A stretch of 64,000 bases of DNA, taken from contig NZ_JACVFB010000009.1 in the NCBI RefSeq assembly GCF_014529945.1, forward strand, positions 62,001 through 126,000, given 5' to 3'. Shown here one piece after another: positions 1 through 7,892 of this stretch (position 1 is the stretch's first letter; every line of letters starts with the position of its first letter). The position numbers were made by a program, and so were the translations under genes. The notes below the pieces were generated by a model. That model had not been told where the DNA came from. It searched no databases and saw only the letters and a list, made by a program, of their open reading frames with translations. Origin of the DNA: Chitinophaga varians (lineage in GTDB: Bacteria; Bacteroidota; Bacteroidia; Chitinophagales; Chitinophagaceae).

Positions 1-638
1 ACCGCTACCAGGGAGACCGGCAACTGTCCTAACCGTTCGATGCTTTGCAGGTATTGCGGCGGGCTCTGGAAGGGAAGGGGGAACCAGTCGTCCGGTTGCA
101 GCAATTCACCGAATGCGTCCGCGGCGAACAGATATTGATGGTCGCTGTAAAGGGACAGAGAACAATCACTGTGGCCGGGAGTGGCCAGTACTGTGAATTT
201 CCGGTCGCCGATTGGCAGAACGTCACCATCTGCCACGGGTATAAACTTTTTGGCGGCCAGGATGTCGTATGGGTTCACGGTATGTTCGTCTGCCCGTCCG
301 GAGACAAAGCCGCGTTGAAGTTTGTAGACAAGGGCCCTGTATTTTTCTGTCATCAGGTTTTTGATCGTGGCCGCAGAGGCATAGAACGTGGCCTCCGGCA
401 GCAAAGTGGCCAGCAGCCCGCAGTGATCGAAATGAGAATGTGTGATGAACCAGTGCCGGATGTGGGAAAGATCGGGGACGATTGTCTCCAGCTGTGACAA
501 TACCAATGCGGCATCACGTAGCATGCCGCCTTCGATAAGCAGCCATTCCCGGCCGGTTTTTAACAAATACAGCGGGTTGGCTTTGGTGCCTAACATATAA
601 AGGTCGTTGTTGACCTTAGAGGGTTCGTATATCCACAT
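1..638 (-). CDS. PqsE-like metallo-beta-lactamase-fold hydrolase (partial, C-terminus off the left edge)
   Basis: Translation of the minus strand from ATG at 638 gives at least 212 residues of a metallo-beta-lactamase fold. The metal motif THSHFDHCG puts H67, H69, D71 and H72 close to the H69/H71/D73/H74 of Pseudomonas PqsE. A second ligand block reads TPGHSD, followed by FAADAFGE. The N-terminus (NDLYMLG, then LLIEGGMLRDAALV) also follows PqsE closely as I remember that sequence. PqsE is a thioesterase that releases 2-aminobenzoylacetate from its CoA ester. The gene starts 22 bases after the PqsD-like stop, so it is the last visible gene of the operon. A generic hydrolase or lactonase remains possible, but the order PqsA-PqsD-PqsE argues for the specific role. 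Confidence 0.85.
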   Translation of the reverse strand, partial: MWIYEPSKVNNDLYMLGTKANPLYLLKTGREWLLIEGGMLRDAALVLSQLETIVPDLSHIRHWFITHSHFDHCGLLATLLPEATFYASAATIKNLMTEKYRALVYKLQRGFVSGRADEHTVNPYDILAAKKFIPVADGDVLPIGDRKFTVLATPGHSDCSLSLYSDHQYLFAADAFGELLQPDDWFPLPFQSPPQYLQSIERLGQLPVSLVA

Positions 639-660
639 GGGTGATCGCTGTTTTATTGGT

Positions 661-1641
661 TTAAAATCGATATAACATGGCGCCCCAGGTGGCGCCGGAG
701 CCATAGGTGAGTACCAGTGCGAGGGTGCCGGCGGTTGGACGGCTGTCTCTGATGTATTCGCTGAGGGTGACAGCCAGGGAAGCGGAAGCCATATTGCCAT
801 AACGTTCCACATTGGTGACAAATTTATGCGGAGGTACATGGAGCCGTTCTCTAACAGCATCGAGTATACGCAGATTGGGCTGATGTGGCAGTACAATATC
901 GATGTCGTCGATGGTGAGGTGGTGCCGTTCCAGTATCTCCAGCGCCACCTCGCACAGACGCTGCGTGGCGTTTTCAAACATCGGTTTGCCGTTCATTCTG
1001 AAATGTGGTATGGCCGTGTGGTCTGTATAGCTTGACTGCGCGGTGCCCGGTGCCGCTGTCCAGAGCAGCTCATAGCGGCTGCCGTCTGCCCGGATGATCA
1101 GGTCTACGATACCGCCGGAAATACCGGAGCGGTTGCTGAGCACCACGGCGCCTGCGCCGTCGCCTAACAGAATAGAGAGGTTTCTGCCTTCATCGGAGGT
1201 ATCCATTCTTTTGGACAGTACCTCTCCGCAGGCTACCAGGATATGCTGGTATTGCCCGGAGAGGAGAAGGCTACGTGCCAGTTCCATGCCATAAAGCAAT
1301 CCGGAACATTGTGCCCGGATATCGAAAACGGGAACATGTCCAAGCCCCAGCTGTGGCTGGATGAAGCAGGCCTCCGACGGATCATGATGATCGGGACTGA
1401 GTGTATTGACGATCAGCATATCAATGTCTGATACAGGGATGCCGGCGTGTTCAATCGCCTGTTCGCAGGCCGGCACCAGCAGGGCGCTCAATCCTTTTTC
1501 TTCGGAAACATGTCTTCGTGTAACCACTCCCGTGCGGGAGAGGATAAAATCTTCTGTGGTATTTATGCGGTCAACGATCGCTTTATTGTCGATGATCGGC
1601 GTAGGGAGGCAGTGCCCTACGCCTGAAATGGTAATCGCCAT
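661..1641 (-). CDS. PqsD-like beta-ketoacyl synthase III
   Basis: A 326-residue FabH/KASIII-type condensing enzyme. The start MAITISGVGHCLP at 1641 is chosen because the longer reading frame would run back into the preceding ligase gene, which ends one base upstream. The catalytic triad is complete: C112 in DIRAQCSGLLYG, H253 in LPHQPNLRILDA, N283 in YGNMASAS. Cys112 has the same number as in PqsD, and long blocks (NTLSPDHHDPS, GEVLSKRMD, RNLSILLGDGAGAVV) match PqsD as I recall it, far better than housekeeping FabH. PqsD condenses anthraniloyl-CoA with malonyl-CoA to 2-aminobenzoylacetyl-CoA. The substrate here is inferred; another aryl-CoA is possible. Confidence 0.88.
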   Translation of the reverse strand: MAITISGVGHCLPTPIIDNKAIVDRINTTEDFILSRTGVVTRRHVSEEKGLSALLVPACEQAIEHAGIPVSDIDMLIVNTLSPDHHDPSEACFIQPQLGLGHVPVFDIRAQCSGLLYGMELARSLLLSGQYQHILVACGEVLSKRMDTSDEGRNLSILLGDGAGAVVLSNRSGISGGIVDLIIRADGSRYELLWTAAPGTAQSSYTDHTAIPHFRMNGKPMFENATQRLCEVALEILERHHLTIDDIDIVLPHQPNLRILDAVRERLHVPPHKFVTNVERYGNMASASLAVTLSEYIRDSRPTAGTLALVLTYGSGATWGAMLYRF

Positions 1642-1642
1642 G

Positions 1643-3157
1643 CTAGTTATTTTTCGGTTGAAAGTATTGTTGATATTGGGACCGGAGCCAGGAGCGGGAC
1701 AGCTTCCCGTTAGCATTACGGGGCAGTTCCGGTAGATAGAGAATGTCTCTCGGCCGGTAATGGCTTTCTGTTTGTTCGCGGATAAAAGTCATAATGGCCT
1801 CCCTGGTGTCTTCCCGCCCTACGAGCAACAGCAGCGTACAGGTAAGGGACGCGTCGTCGGGAAGGTCCAGCAGGACGCATTCTTCGATGTGCTCTACGGT
1901 ATTGGTAAGTGCCGCTTCAAATGCCAAAGGGTTCACCCATCTGCCGTTAGACTTAAACAGTTCATCCTTACGGCCAACATAACGATAGGTGCCGTTGGCT
2001 TCGAGGCTGAAAAGATCGCCGGTATAGTACCAACCGTCGCGGAATTTTTGGTTGGTCCGTACGGGGTCTTCCCAGTAACCGGCTAGTGAATACGGAGTAT
2101 GCACACATAGTTCGCCTACCTGTTGAGGTCCACCGATCGGCGCTGTCGCATATTCCAGCCGCAACTGATAACCCGGCACCGGTTGGCCCGTACTGCCTGC
2201 GGTATGAGACGCCGGTGAATTGCTGAGGAACACATGGCCGACTTCTGTGCTTCCGATGCCATCTAATATTGGTTTACCGGTGTAAGCCATCCATGCTTCG
2301 TATATCCATGCGGGTAGGGTAGAACCGGCAGAGAAGAATATACGCACTTGTTGCAGTACCTGCTGTAAGCCTGGCGGACGGTGTTTCAACAACATCGCAT
2401 ATATTTTCGGTACGCCAAAAAACACGGTAGGCTGATATTGCAGGATGTTGGCCGTGATGTGATCTATAGCGGGCCATGCATCGTCCAGTAAAACACCCGC
2501 TCCCGTAAGCAACGGAAAGAAAAAGCTGTTGCCAAGCCCATATCCGAAAAACATCTTTGCGATGGAGTATATCCTGTCCTCCGGACCGATGCCCAGCGTT
2601 TCCACGGCAAAATGCCGGGTGGCGGCGAGCATGGCATCCTGACTATGTTGCACCGCCTTGGGTTTTCCGGTGGTGCCGGACGTGTACTGCCAGAAAGCAA
2701 CGCTGCCGGGTTTGCGGCGATAGTAAGCCAGCGGCTGCATATCTGCAACGTAGTCCGGCAGGCTATCGTCCGTAAATATTCGTTCCGGCAACAGGAAAGG
2801 TGATGCCGCCAGCGTGGGGCGGATACGTTCCATTTCTTCAGGGTCCGCTATCACCATGGCGGCGCGGCTGTCGAGCAGCATGTGCTCCAGCGTGGGCAGG
2901 TCTGTTTTCGGGTTGACCGGCACCGGGACAATGCCCATGGCAGATAAGGCCAGGAAGCTGTAATGAAAGGAAGGTTTATCTTTTAATAATAATAACGCCC
3001 TTTGTTCGGGTGCAATACCGCTGAATACAGTGGTGAGTTGCTGCACACGCTTTGCCAGCAAGGCTGCGCTGATGGTCTCATTCCGGTAGACAATCTGAGC
3101 GGGATTGGCATGACGCTCCAGGGCGGAAAGCATGGCTTCCGCAAAATTATAAAACAT
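1643..3157 (-). CDS. Aryl-CoA ligase of the benzoate-CoA ligase/PqsA type
   Basis: A 504-residue ANL-superfamily adenylating enzyme. Visible motifs are the phosphate loop TSGTTGKPK (159-167), GIGSTEVGHVFLSN (300-313, a benzoate-CoA ligase signature), YYTGDLF, GRKDELFKSNGRWVNP, and the catalytic lysine in NGKLSR (K485). The absence of a carrier-protein domain and the GIGSTE block point to a free aryl acid as substrate. With PqsD- and PqsE-like genes next to it, anthranilate is the obvious candidate (PqsA makes anthraniloyl-CoA), but benzoate or salicylate cannot be excluded from sequence. The gene follows the lipocalin-like gene by 39 bases and ends one base before the PqsD-like start. Confidence 0.88.
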   Translation of the reverse strand: MFYNFAEAMLSALERHANPAQIVYRNETISAALLAKRVQQLTTVFSGIAPEQRALLLLKDKPSFHYSFLALSAMGIVPVPVNPKTDLPTLEHMLLDSRAAMVIADPEEMERIRPTLAASPFLLPERIFTDDSLPDYVADMQPLAYYRRKPGSVAFWQYTSGTTGKPKAVQHSQDAMLAATRHFAVETLGIGPEDRIYSIAKMFFGYGLGNSFFFPLLTGAGVLLDDAWPAIDHITANILQYQPTVFFGVPKIYAMLLKHRPPGLQQVLQQVRIFFSAGSTLPAWIYEAWMAYTGKPILDGIGSTEVGHVFLSNSPASHTAGSTGQPVPGYQLRLEYATAPIGGPQQVGELCVHTPYSLAGYWEDPVRTNQKFRDGWYYTGDLFSLEANGTYRYVGRKDELFKSNGRWVNPLAFEAALTNTVEHIEECVLLDLPDDASLTCTLLLLVGREDTREAIMTFIREQTESHYRPRDILYLPELPRNANGKLSRSWLRSQYQQYFQPKNN

Positions 3158-3196
3158 GACAAATGGTTATTGTGAGAAGGAAATATTTTCAGTTGA

Positions 3197-3634
3197 TCAA
3201 AGTCGCTTCCAGACAAGCCGGAAGACTACCTGTTGGTCTCTGACAGGCAGTGGTGGGGTGATCAATGTCAGCTCATCATCCACCAGCTCCGCATGCCGGA
3301 CAAACCGGATACCGATAAAGTTGGGAAAAAGACTTCCTTCCACCACGTGCAGGATTTCGCCAGGCGTTTCTTCGTGGTAACGGCCGTAGTAGGCGTTGTA
3401 ACCATGGAAGGCAGCATGGGTCTCTTCGGGCGTGCCGGTACCGATGGCGGCTGAAGAAAATAATGCTCTGTCGGGAACCATCATCTGAACGCTCATGTTT
3501 CCTTTGTCATCATAGATAAGCATGCCTGTAGTAGCAGTGCCGAAAAAATTAACGGGATGTCCGTGCTGGTCCTGGTCTGTGCAGCCAATCAGGCGCCAGG
3601 CACCAATAAGGTGTTTGCCAATGAAGGTTTTCAT
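3197..3634 (-). CDS. Lipocalin-like domain protein leading the pqs-like operon
   Basis: A 145-residue protein with no signal peptide. The start HLIGAWRLIG, followed by GMLIYDDKGNMSVQM, is typical of the small bacterial lipocalin-like family (one beta-barrel, ligand usually unknown). It is the first gene of the minus-strand operon and sits 39 bases upstream of the aryl-CoA ligase. Lipocalin folds bind small hydrophobic molecules, so binding or shaping the aromatic product is a reasonable guess; nothing in the sequence proves a ligand. PqsABCDE operons in Pseudomonas have no such gene to my knowledge. Confidence 0.75.
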   Translation of the reverse strand: MKTFIGKHLIGAWRLIGCTDQDQHGHPVNFFGTATTGMLIYDDKGNMSVQMMVPDRALFSSAAIGTGTPEETHAAFHGYNAYYGRYHEETPGEILHVVEGSLFPNFIGIRFVRHAELVDDELTLITPPLPVRDQQVVFRLVWKRL

Positions 3635-3990
3635 TCGGTTATGTTTGAGGGTATGTAAATATGGTGGTAACGCAAAGGTTTTTCAATAGGAATCGTCGTG
3701 CACTACCGTTGTTATTTCTACTAAAGTAAAACTACTGATTTATATTTGCAAGGGATTTTTTTTAAATTCCGGCATACGGCTTATCTGATAGCTGGATAAC
3801 TATCTCCTCTTTTAATAACAGAACACAATAACCGGATTATCAGTTTGTTGCCAGCTGTATTCTAATCTAGCTGCGTTTTGTCCGCACTGCCTTCAATGGA
3901 AGTATTATATTTAAAACCGTATATGTACCCCTTAGTTCCTGACTCCCTTATCCCGGTTTTTCATGTCTCCAAATTTCCAAATTACGTTTT
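3635..3990. other. Divergent intergenic region between the pqs-like operon and the beta-helix gene
   Basis: 356 bases without a credible gene. It must hold both promoters. The only box I can point to is TATATTTG at 3741-3748 (plus strand), a fit to the Bacteroidota -7 consensus TAnnTTTG, without a well-spaced -33 element. No terminator-like hairpin was seen. Confidence 0.4.
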
Positions 3991-5397
3991 ATGAAAACAA
4001 ACAAACTGTTTAACCTCCCATCATGTGCAGTGTTCATGGCGGTTATTTTATTTTACAGCTTCACTGGCGTAGGTTGCCGTAAGAACATACAGGCAGATGA
4101 TGCGTTGCAGAAAGATAAAAACAAGAATGGCCTGCTGCTGACCGGTCGGGAATTTGACCTTGTCCCGGATGCCTACGGCTATTTGGTCGTGAATAATGCC
4201 AACAACTACTATCAACCAGGGGATATACTGAATCTGGTAGGCAATTTCACCAGTATCAATCTTTCCAATTTCAGTGGTTCTGCTGCTGCGCCGATTATTA
4301 TCCGGAATGGCTCATCTGCTGCGACGACCATTGGTAATCCTTCCTGGAACGGTGGTTCCTGGGCAGAGGGAATTATATTTGACAACTGTCACTATATCAA
4401 AGTTGGTGGCCGCAACAGTAAGTCAGATTTTGTTATCAACGGTTCCTCTCAACCCTTGCGGGAGGCGTATTTCGACCTGGTGCTGCGGAATCATACCGAC
4501 AACATTGAAGTCACCAATCTGACGATCAACAACGGTGGTACCGGCATCTGGGCCAAAACAGATCCTTCCCTGACTGACACTGCCAGCTGGTATCCCAACT
4601 CTACCATGAACAACCTGCGTATCCACGATATCACTATCAGCGGTACGCTGAACGAGTCCATGTACATCGGTCATACCGCCACCTACTGGAACCTGACCAC
4701 CAATCAGCCTAAATATGATACGCTGTTTACACCCGGCCAGTTCTACGTACAGCCGATCAAGTGGTACAATGTTAAAATCTATAACAACTATGTGACCGGC
4801 TCCGGTGCTGATGGCATCCAGACATCCGCCATCGATCTGCTGGAAGTGTATAACAATGAAGTCACCAATTGGGGGCTGCAACAAAATTTTGGTCATAACG
4901 GCGGCATCCTCATCGGTGGCCGTACTACCAACACCAATACGCACGACAACTACGTTCATGACGGATGGGGCGAGATGTGCCAGTTTTACGGTGCCGGCGG
5001 TGGTTATCATATTATCCATAACAACCTGTTCAGGGATAATCAGACAGAAAACAGTGGTATCAGCATGAGAGGCACAGACAATGCCATTGTACAAATTACC
5101 AATAATACCGTCGCCAAGTCCGGAGGCTCCCTGTTGCGTATCAATGGCTATACCGGCCAAACGGGCGCACAGATCGTCAATGCCAATGCCTTTATCCAGC
5201 CGAGAACAGGTGGTGGCGTCATTTATCCTTCTGCGTATATCTACCTGGAAAATGGCGGTGCTGTTACCGAAGGTACCGGGGCTAATGCCAACACACGTTT
5301 CCTGACAGTGGCTGCGGCCAATGTGGATGTCAACAATTATTACCTGCCTAATCCGGGATCTCCGATGGGCGCATCAGGCTACAGGAAAATACCCTGA
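3991..5397 (+). CDS. Right-handed beta-helix lipoprotein
   Basis: A 468-residue secreted lipoprotein. The signal peptide ends in the lipobox FTGVGC. The body is a run of short Asn/Gly-rich rungs with repeated patterns (VKIYNNYVTGSGADGIQT, LEVYNNEVTNWG, HIIHNNLFRDNQ, VQITNNTVAKSGG), the hallmark of parallel beta-helix repeats as in pectate lyases and related carbohydrate-active proteins. No catalytic residues can be assigned by eye. It stands alone and shares a bidirectional terminator with the convergent DUF2625 gene. A role in polysaccharide binding or cleavage at the cell surface is likely but unproven. Confidence 0.8.
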   Translation: MKTNKLFNLPSCAVFMAVILFYSFTGVGCRKNIQADDALQKDKNKNGLLLTGREFDLVPDAYGYLVVNNANNYYQPGDILNLVGNFTSINLSNFSGSAAAPIIIRNGSSAATTIGNPSWNGGSWAEGIIFDNCHYIKVGGRNSKSDFVINGSSQPLREAYFDLVLRNHTDNIEVTNLTINNGGTGIWAKTDPSLTDTASWYPNSTMNNLRIHDITISGTLNESMYIGHTATYWNLTTNQPKYDTLFTPGQFYVQPIKWYNVKIYNNYVTGSGADGIQTSAIDLLEVYNNEVTNWGLQQNFGHNGGILIGGRTTNTNTHDNYVHDGWGEMCQFYGAGGGYHIIHNNLFRDNQTENSGISMRGTDNAIVQITNNTVAKSGGSLLRINGYTGQTGAQIVNANAFIQPRTGGGVIYPSAYIYLENGGAVTEGTGANANTRFLTVAAANVDVNNYYLPNPGSPMGASGYRKIP

Positions 5398-5483
5398 TCA
5401 TTTGCCTGAATAATAAGGGGAGGGGAACAAATAAAAAGGGGATTGCTGTTAATCCGATATTACACCACGAAGCTGAACTATAT

Positions 5484-5517
5484 AAAAGGCCGCACGTTTG
5501 TAGGTGCGGCCTTCTTT
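5484..5517. terminator. Bidirectional hairpin terminator
   Basis: The arms AAGGCCGCAC (5486-5495) and GTGCGGCCTT (5504-5513) pair perfectly around an 8-base loop, with A-rich and T-rich flanks on either side. It lies between two convergent genes and can serve both. Confidence 0.85.
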
Positions 5518-5524
5518 ATGTTTG

Positions 5525-6286
5525 TTATTTTTTTCCATTGACTTTATCGAACATATCAAGCGTGAAGCTGTAATGTTCTTCTATGGGAACTTTGCTCCGG
5601 GAGACTTTATTGACATCCTTGCCTTCTGTTGTATAGAGCATTGGGAAGAAATTAAAGACCTGATTGCCATCCAGTGTCGATACGTCCTGTTGCCAGTCTT
5701 TCCAGCGGAGGTCCTGATAGAACGCTGCTAAATCTCCTTCAAAACAAAACAGCAGAAACTGAGTATAGGTAAGATCGAGGGGCTCCCACGCTAAAGCTGC
5801 CGGATCAAAGTAGTAGGTCTTGCCCATGTCTTTACCAAGGCCGCCGCCGTTGATCGCAAAAAATCCGCCGGCTGCATCGTCAGCCACTAAAATAAAGCCT
5901 GCGTTGCCTTCTTTAAACAATGTTTTGCCAACATTCCAGGTATGCAGCGTCCTGTTTAGTTTAGGATGACCGGAGCCTAAAATCCTTATCCAGCCATGGT
6001 CTACCAGGATGCCGCCACTGTTGAAAACGATAGCGCCCATAGGAGAGCGGGTGGTGACTTGTGCTTCGTATAAGGTTTCCCGGGCTTTGCTTTCCGTAAC
6101 CGGCAAGACTTCCACCTTATTCGTCGCGCTGTCGATCCAGGCGGTGACGTGTTCCCAGCCGGGTTCCCGGGTGTTAATCAATTCTTCCAGCGGTCTTTTG
6201 GGCGTTTGCGCGGCAACGTTGGTGGCCAACAAACAAGCCACTCCGAGTAATTGTAACGGGCGGTTCAAACGATGATCATTCATCAT
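5525..6286 (-). CDS. DUF2625 family secreted protein
   Basis: A 253-residue protein with an N-terminal signal peptide ending near NVAAQT. The blocks VDHGWIRILGSGHPKLNRTL, FFAINGGG and YYFDPAALAWEPLDLTYTQFLLFCF are those of the DUF2625 family; no function is known to me. The body gives no catalytic motif that I recognise. It is a single gene, convergent with the beta-helix lipoprotein. The first of two adjacent Met codons was taken as start. Confidence 0.75.
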   Translation of the reverse strand: MMNDHRLNRPLQLLGVACLLATNVAAQTPKRPLEELINTREPGWEHVTAWIDSATNKVEVLPVTESKARETLYEAQVTTRSPMGAIVFNSGGILVDHGWIRILGSGHPKLNRTLHTWNVGKTLFKEGNAGFILVADDAAGGFFAINGGGLGKDMGKTYYFDPAALAWEPLDLTYTQFLLFCFEGDLAAFYQDLRWKDWQQDVSTLDGNQVFNFFPMLYTTEGKDVNKVSRSKVPIEEHYSFTLDMFDKVNGKK

Positions 6287-6334
6287 GGCGTAAAAAAAAG
6301 CTGTTCTGTTTCACGCAAAGTAAATGAATCCTGT

Positions 6335-7582
6335 TTACAGTCCGGGATTATTTTCTTTCATGCGGAACAACACCACTACGCCCGATAAGAAGGTGATGAT
6401 ACCGGCAATATGCACGGCCCACATGAGGCCGAAGAAATTGGCCACAATACCGGCCATCAGTGCGCCTGCGGCATAACCGATGTCCCGCCAGAAACGATAA
6501 ACGCCCAGGGACGAGGCCCTCCAGGAGGGATGCGCTGCATCGCTGACCGCCGCCAGCAGCGCGGGATACACCATGGCAGTACCGATACCGAGCAATACGG
6601 AACCTACCAGTCCGGATGTCAACGGCGGCAAGAATGCCAGTCCAATAACTACATGCCCCAACGCCTGTACGAACATGCCCCATACGATCAATGGCTTACG
6701 GCCCATCTTATCAGCCAGTGGACCGGTGATGACCTGACCGAAGCCCCACACGAACGGATATACGGCTTTTATCCAGCCTACGCCTTCCAGGCTAACGCCG
6801 GCGGATATAAACAGCAGCGGGAAAACACCCCACGACATGCCATCGTTCAGGTTATTGATCAGTCCTGCCTGTGAAACGGCAAAGAGGTTTTTGTTTTTAA
6901 GCGATGTTTCCCGGAACACCCACCACAAATCGGGCTGATGGAATTTTTCTCCGGGGAGGTTTTGCTGTGCTACCTGCGCGGATTCCAGGCGGGCATGCTG
7001 CCTGGTGTCCCTGATCACCAGGATGGATAATATCAACCCGGCAACCGTGTAGAAAATGCCGATATAGAAAGGTGCAGGCCTTAGCCCGTAATGCGATGCG
7101 AGGTACCCTGTCAGCAGGGCGGTGAGCCCCACGGCGCCGTAGCCGGCCGCCTCATTCAAGCCCATGGCCAGGCCTCTCTTTTTCGGGCCTACGAGGTCTA
7201 TTTTCATGTTCACCGTCATGGACCAGGCCAGTCCCTGGCTCACGCCCAGCAGCACATTGGCTGCAATGATCCAGTTCCACGATGGCCCCCAGGCCAGCAG
7301 GAAAGGCACTGGCAGTCCCACCAGCCAGCCGGTCACGAGGATGCGCTTCCGTGTGTATTTGTCGGCCAGCACGCCCGAAACCAGGTTGGTAAAGGCCTTC
7401 ACCACACCAAATGCGATGATAAAGGAAAACACCACAATGTCTGATCCGATCTTAAATTCTTCGGTGCCCACCAGCGGCACCACCGTCCGTTCCAGCCCTA
7501 CCATGCCGCCTACCAGCATGTTGACCAGCACCAGCAATGTAAACTGTTGCCAGTTTTCCTTTAATCCTAATTTGATGCCCAT
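6335..7582 (-). CDS. MFS transporter
   Basis: A 415-residue major facilitator protein with about twelve hydrophobic segments and the loop motif GVLADKYTRKRILVTG after helix 2, repeated in the second half as GPLADKMGRKPLIVWG. The start MGIKLGLKENWQQ at 7582 is preferred: it has GGAG 8 bases upstream, while the longer frame needs a GTG at 7621. The substrate cannot be read from sequence. Just upstream lies a strong inverted repeat (7644-7681), and the PepSY pair is upstream of that on the same strand. Confidence 0.88.
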   Translation of the reverse strand: MGIKLGLKENWQQFTLLVLVNMLVGGMVGLERTVVPLVGTEEFKIGSDIVVFSFIIAFGVVKAFTNLVSGVLADKYTRKRILVTGWLVGLPVPFLLAWGPSWNWIIAANVLLGVSQGLAWSMTVNMKIDLVGPKKRGLAMGLNEAAGYGAVGLTALLTGYLASHYGLRPAPFYIGIFYTVAGLILSILVIRDTRQHARLESAQVAQQNLPGEKFHQPDLWWVFRETSLKNKNLFAVSQAGLINNLNDGMSWGVFPLLFISAGVSLEGVGWIKAVYPFVWGFGQVITGPLADKMGRKPLIVWGMFVQALGHVVIGLAFLPPLTSGLVGSVLLGIGTAMVYPALLAAVSDAAHPSWRASSLGVYRFWRDIGYAAGALMAGIVANFFGLMWAVHIAGIITFLSGVVVLFRMKENNPGL

Positions 7583-7643
7583 GACTATCTCCGGTGATTG
7601 TTGATCAGTAAAAACCTTCACTAAACCGCAAAGATATTAAATA

Positions 7644-7681
7644 CGCCCGTCTATTCAATAAATTTATTGAATAGATGGGCG
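7644..7681. promoter_or_regulatory. 38-base inverted repeat upstream of the MFS gene
   Basis: Arms of 19 bases (7644-7662 and 7663-7681) are complementary except for one G-T pair and meet with no loop. The centre is TTCAATAAATTTATTGAA. On the minus strand it lies after the small PepSY partner gene and before the MFS gene. The AT core without a loop looks more like an operator than a terminator, but a terminator role for the PepSY pair is possible. Confidence 0.5.
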
Positions 7682-7712
7682 GCCGTCATGGATGTAACAG
7701 GATGGTCTTTAT

Positions 7713-7892
7713 TTAATCTTTCGTTTTTACCGGGTAGTACCAGTATCTGATCATCAGCGCCACAGGTATGCCCAGCGCTATCCAGGAATATACGTCCCAG
7801 ATGCCGTCGCCCACCAGCGCGGCAATGAGCCCGGAGAGGGAGAGCACAGCGATAAGTATGGGCCTGGACCATAATCTGGAGAAACTATTCAT
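7713..7892 (-). CDS. Small two-helix membrane protein
   Basis: 59 residues starting MNSFSRLWSRPILIAV. Two hydrophobic stretches (residues 11-28 and 34-48) predict a helical hairpin in the inner membrane, and the tail YYPVKTKD is charged. The ATG overlaps the end of the PepSY gene by 8 bases, which argues for translational coupling and thus for a real gene. Short partners like this follow PepSY membrane proteins in other Bacteroidota (family knowledge), with no known function. Confidence 0.7.
   Translation of the reverse strand: MNSFSRLWSRPILIAVLSLSGLIAALVGDGIWDVYSWIALGIPVALMIRYWYYPVKTKD

Noticed and set aside
45..497. 150-residue open frame on the plus strand
   Set aside because: It is antisense to the PqsE-like gene, which has intact metal motifs on the minus strand.
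4423..5160. 245-residue frame on the minus strand
   Set aside because: It is antisense to the beta-helix lipoprotein; the repetitive GT/AC-rich sequence leaves the opposite strand open.
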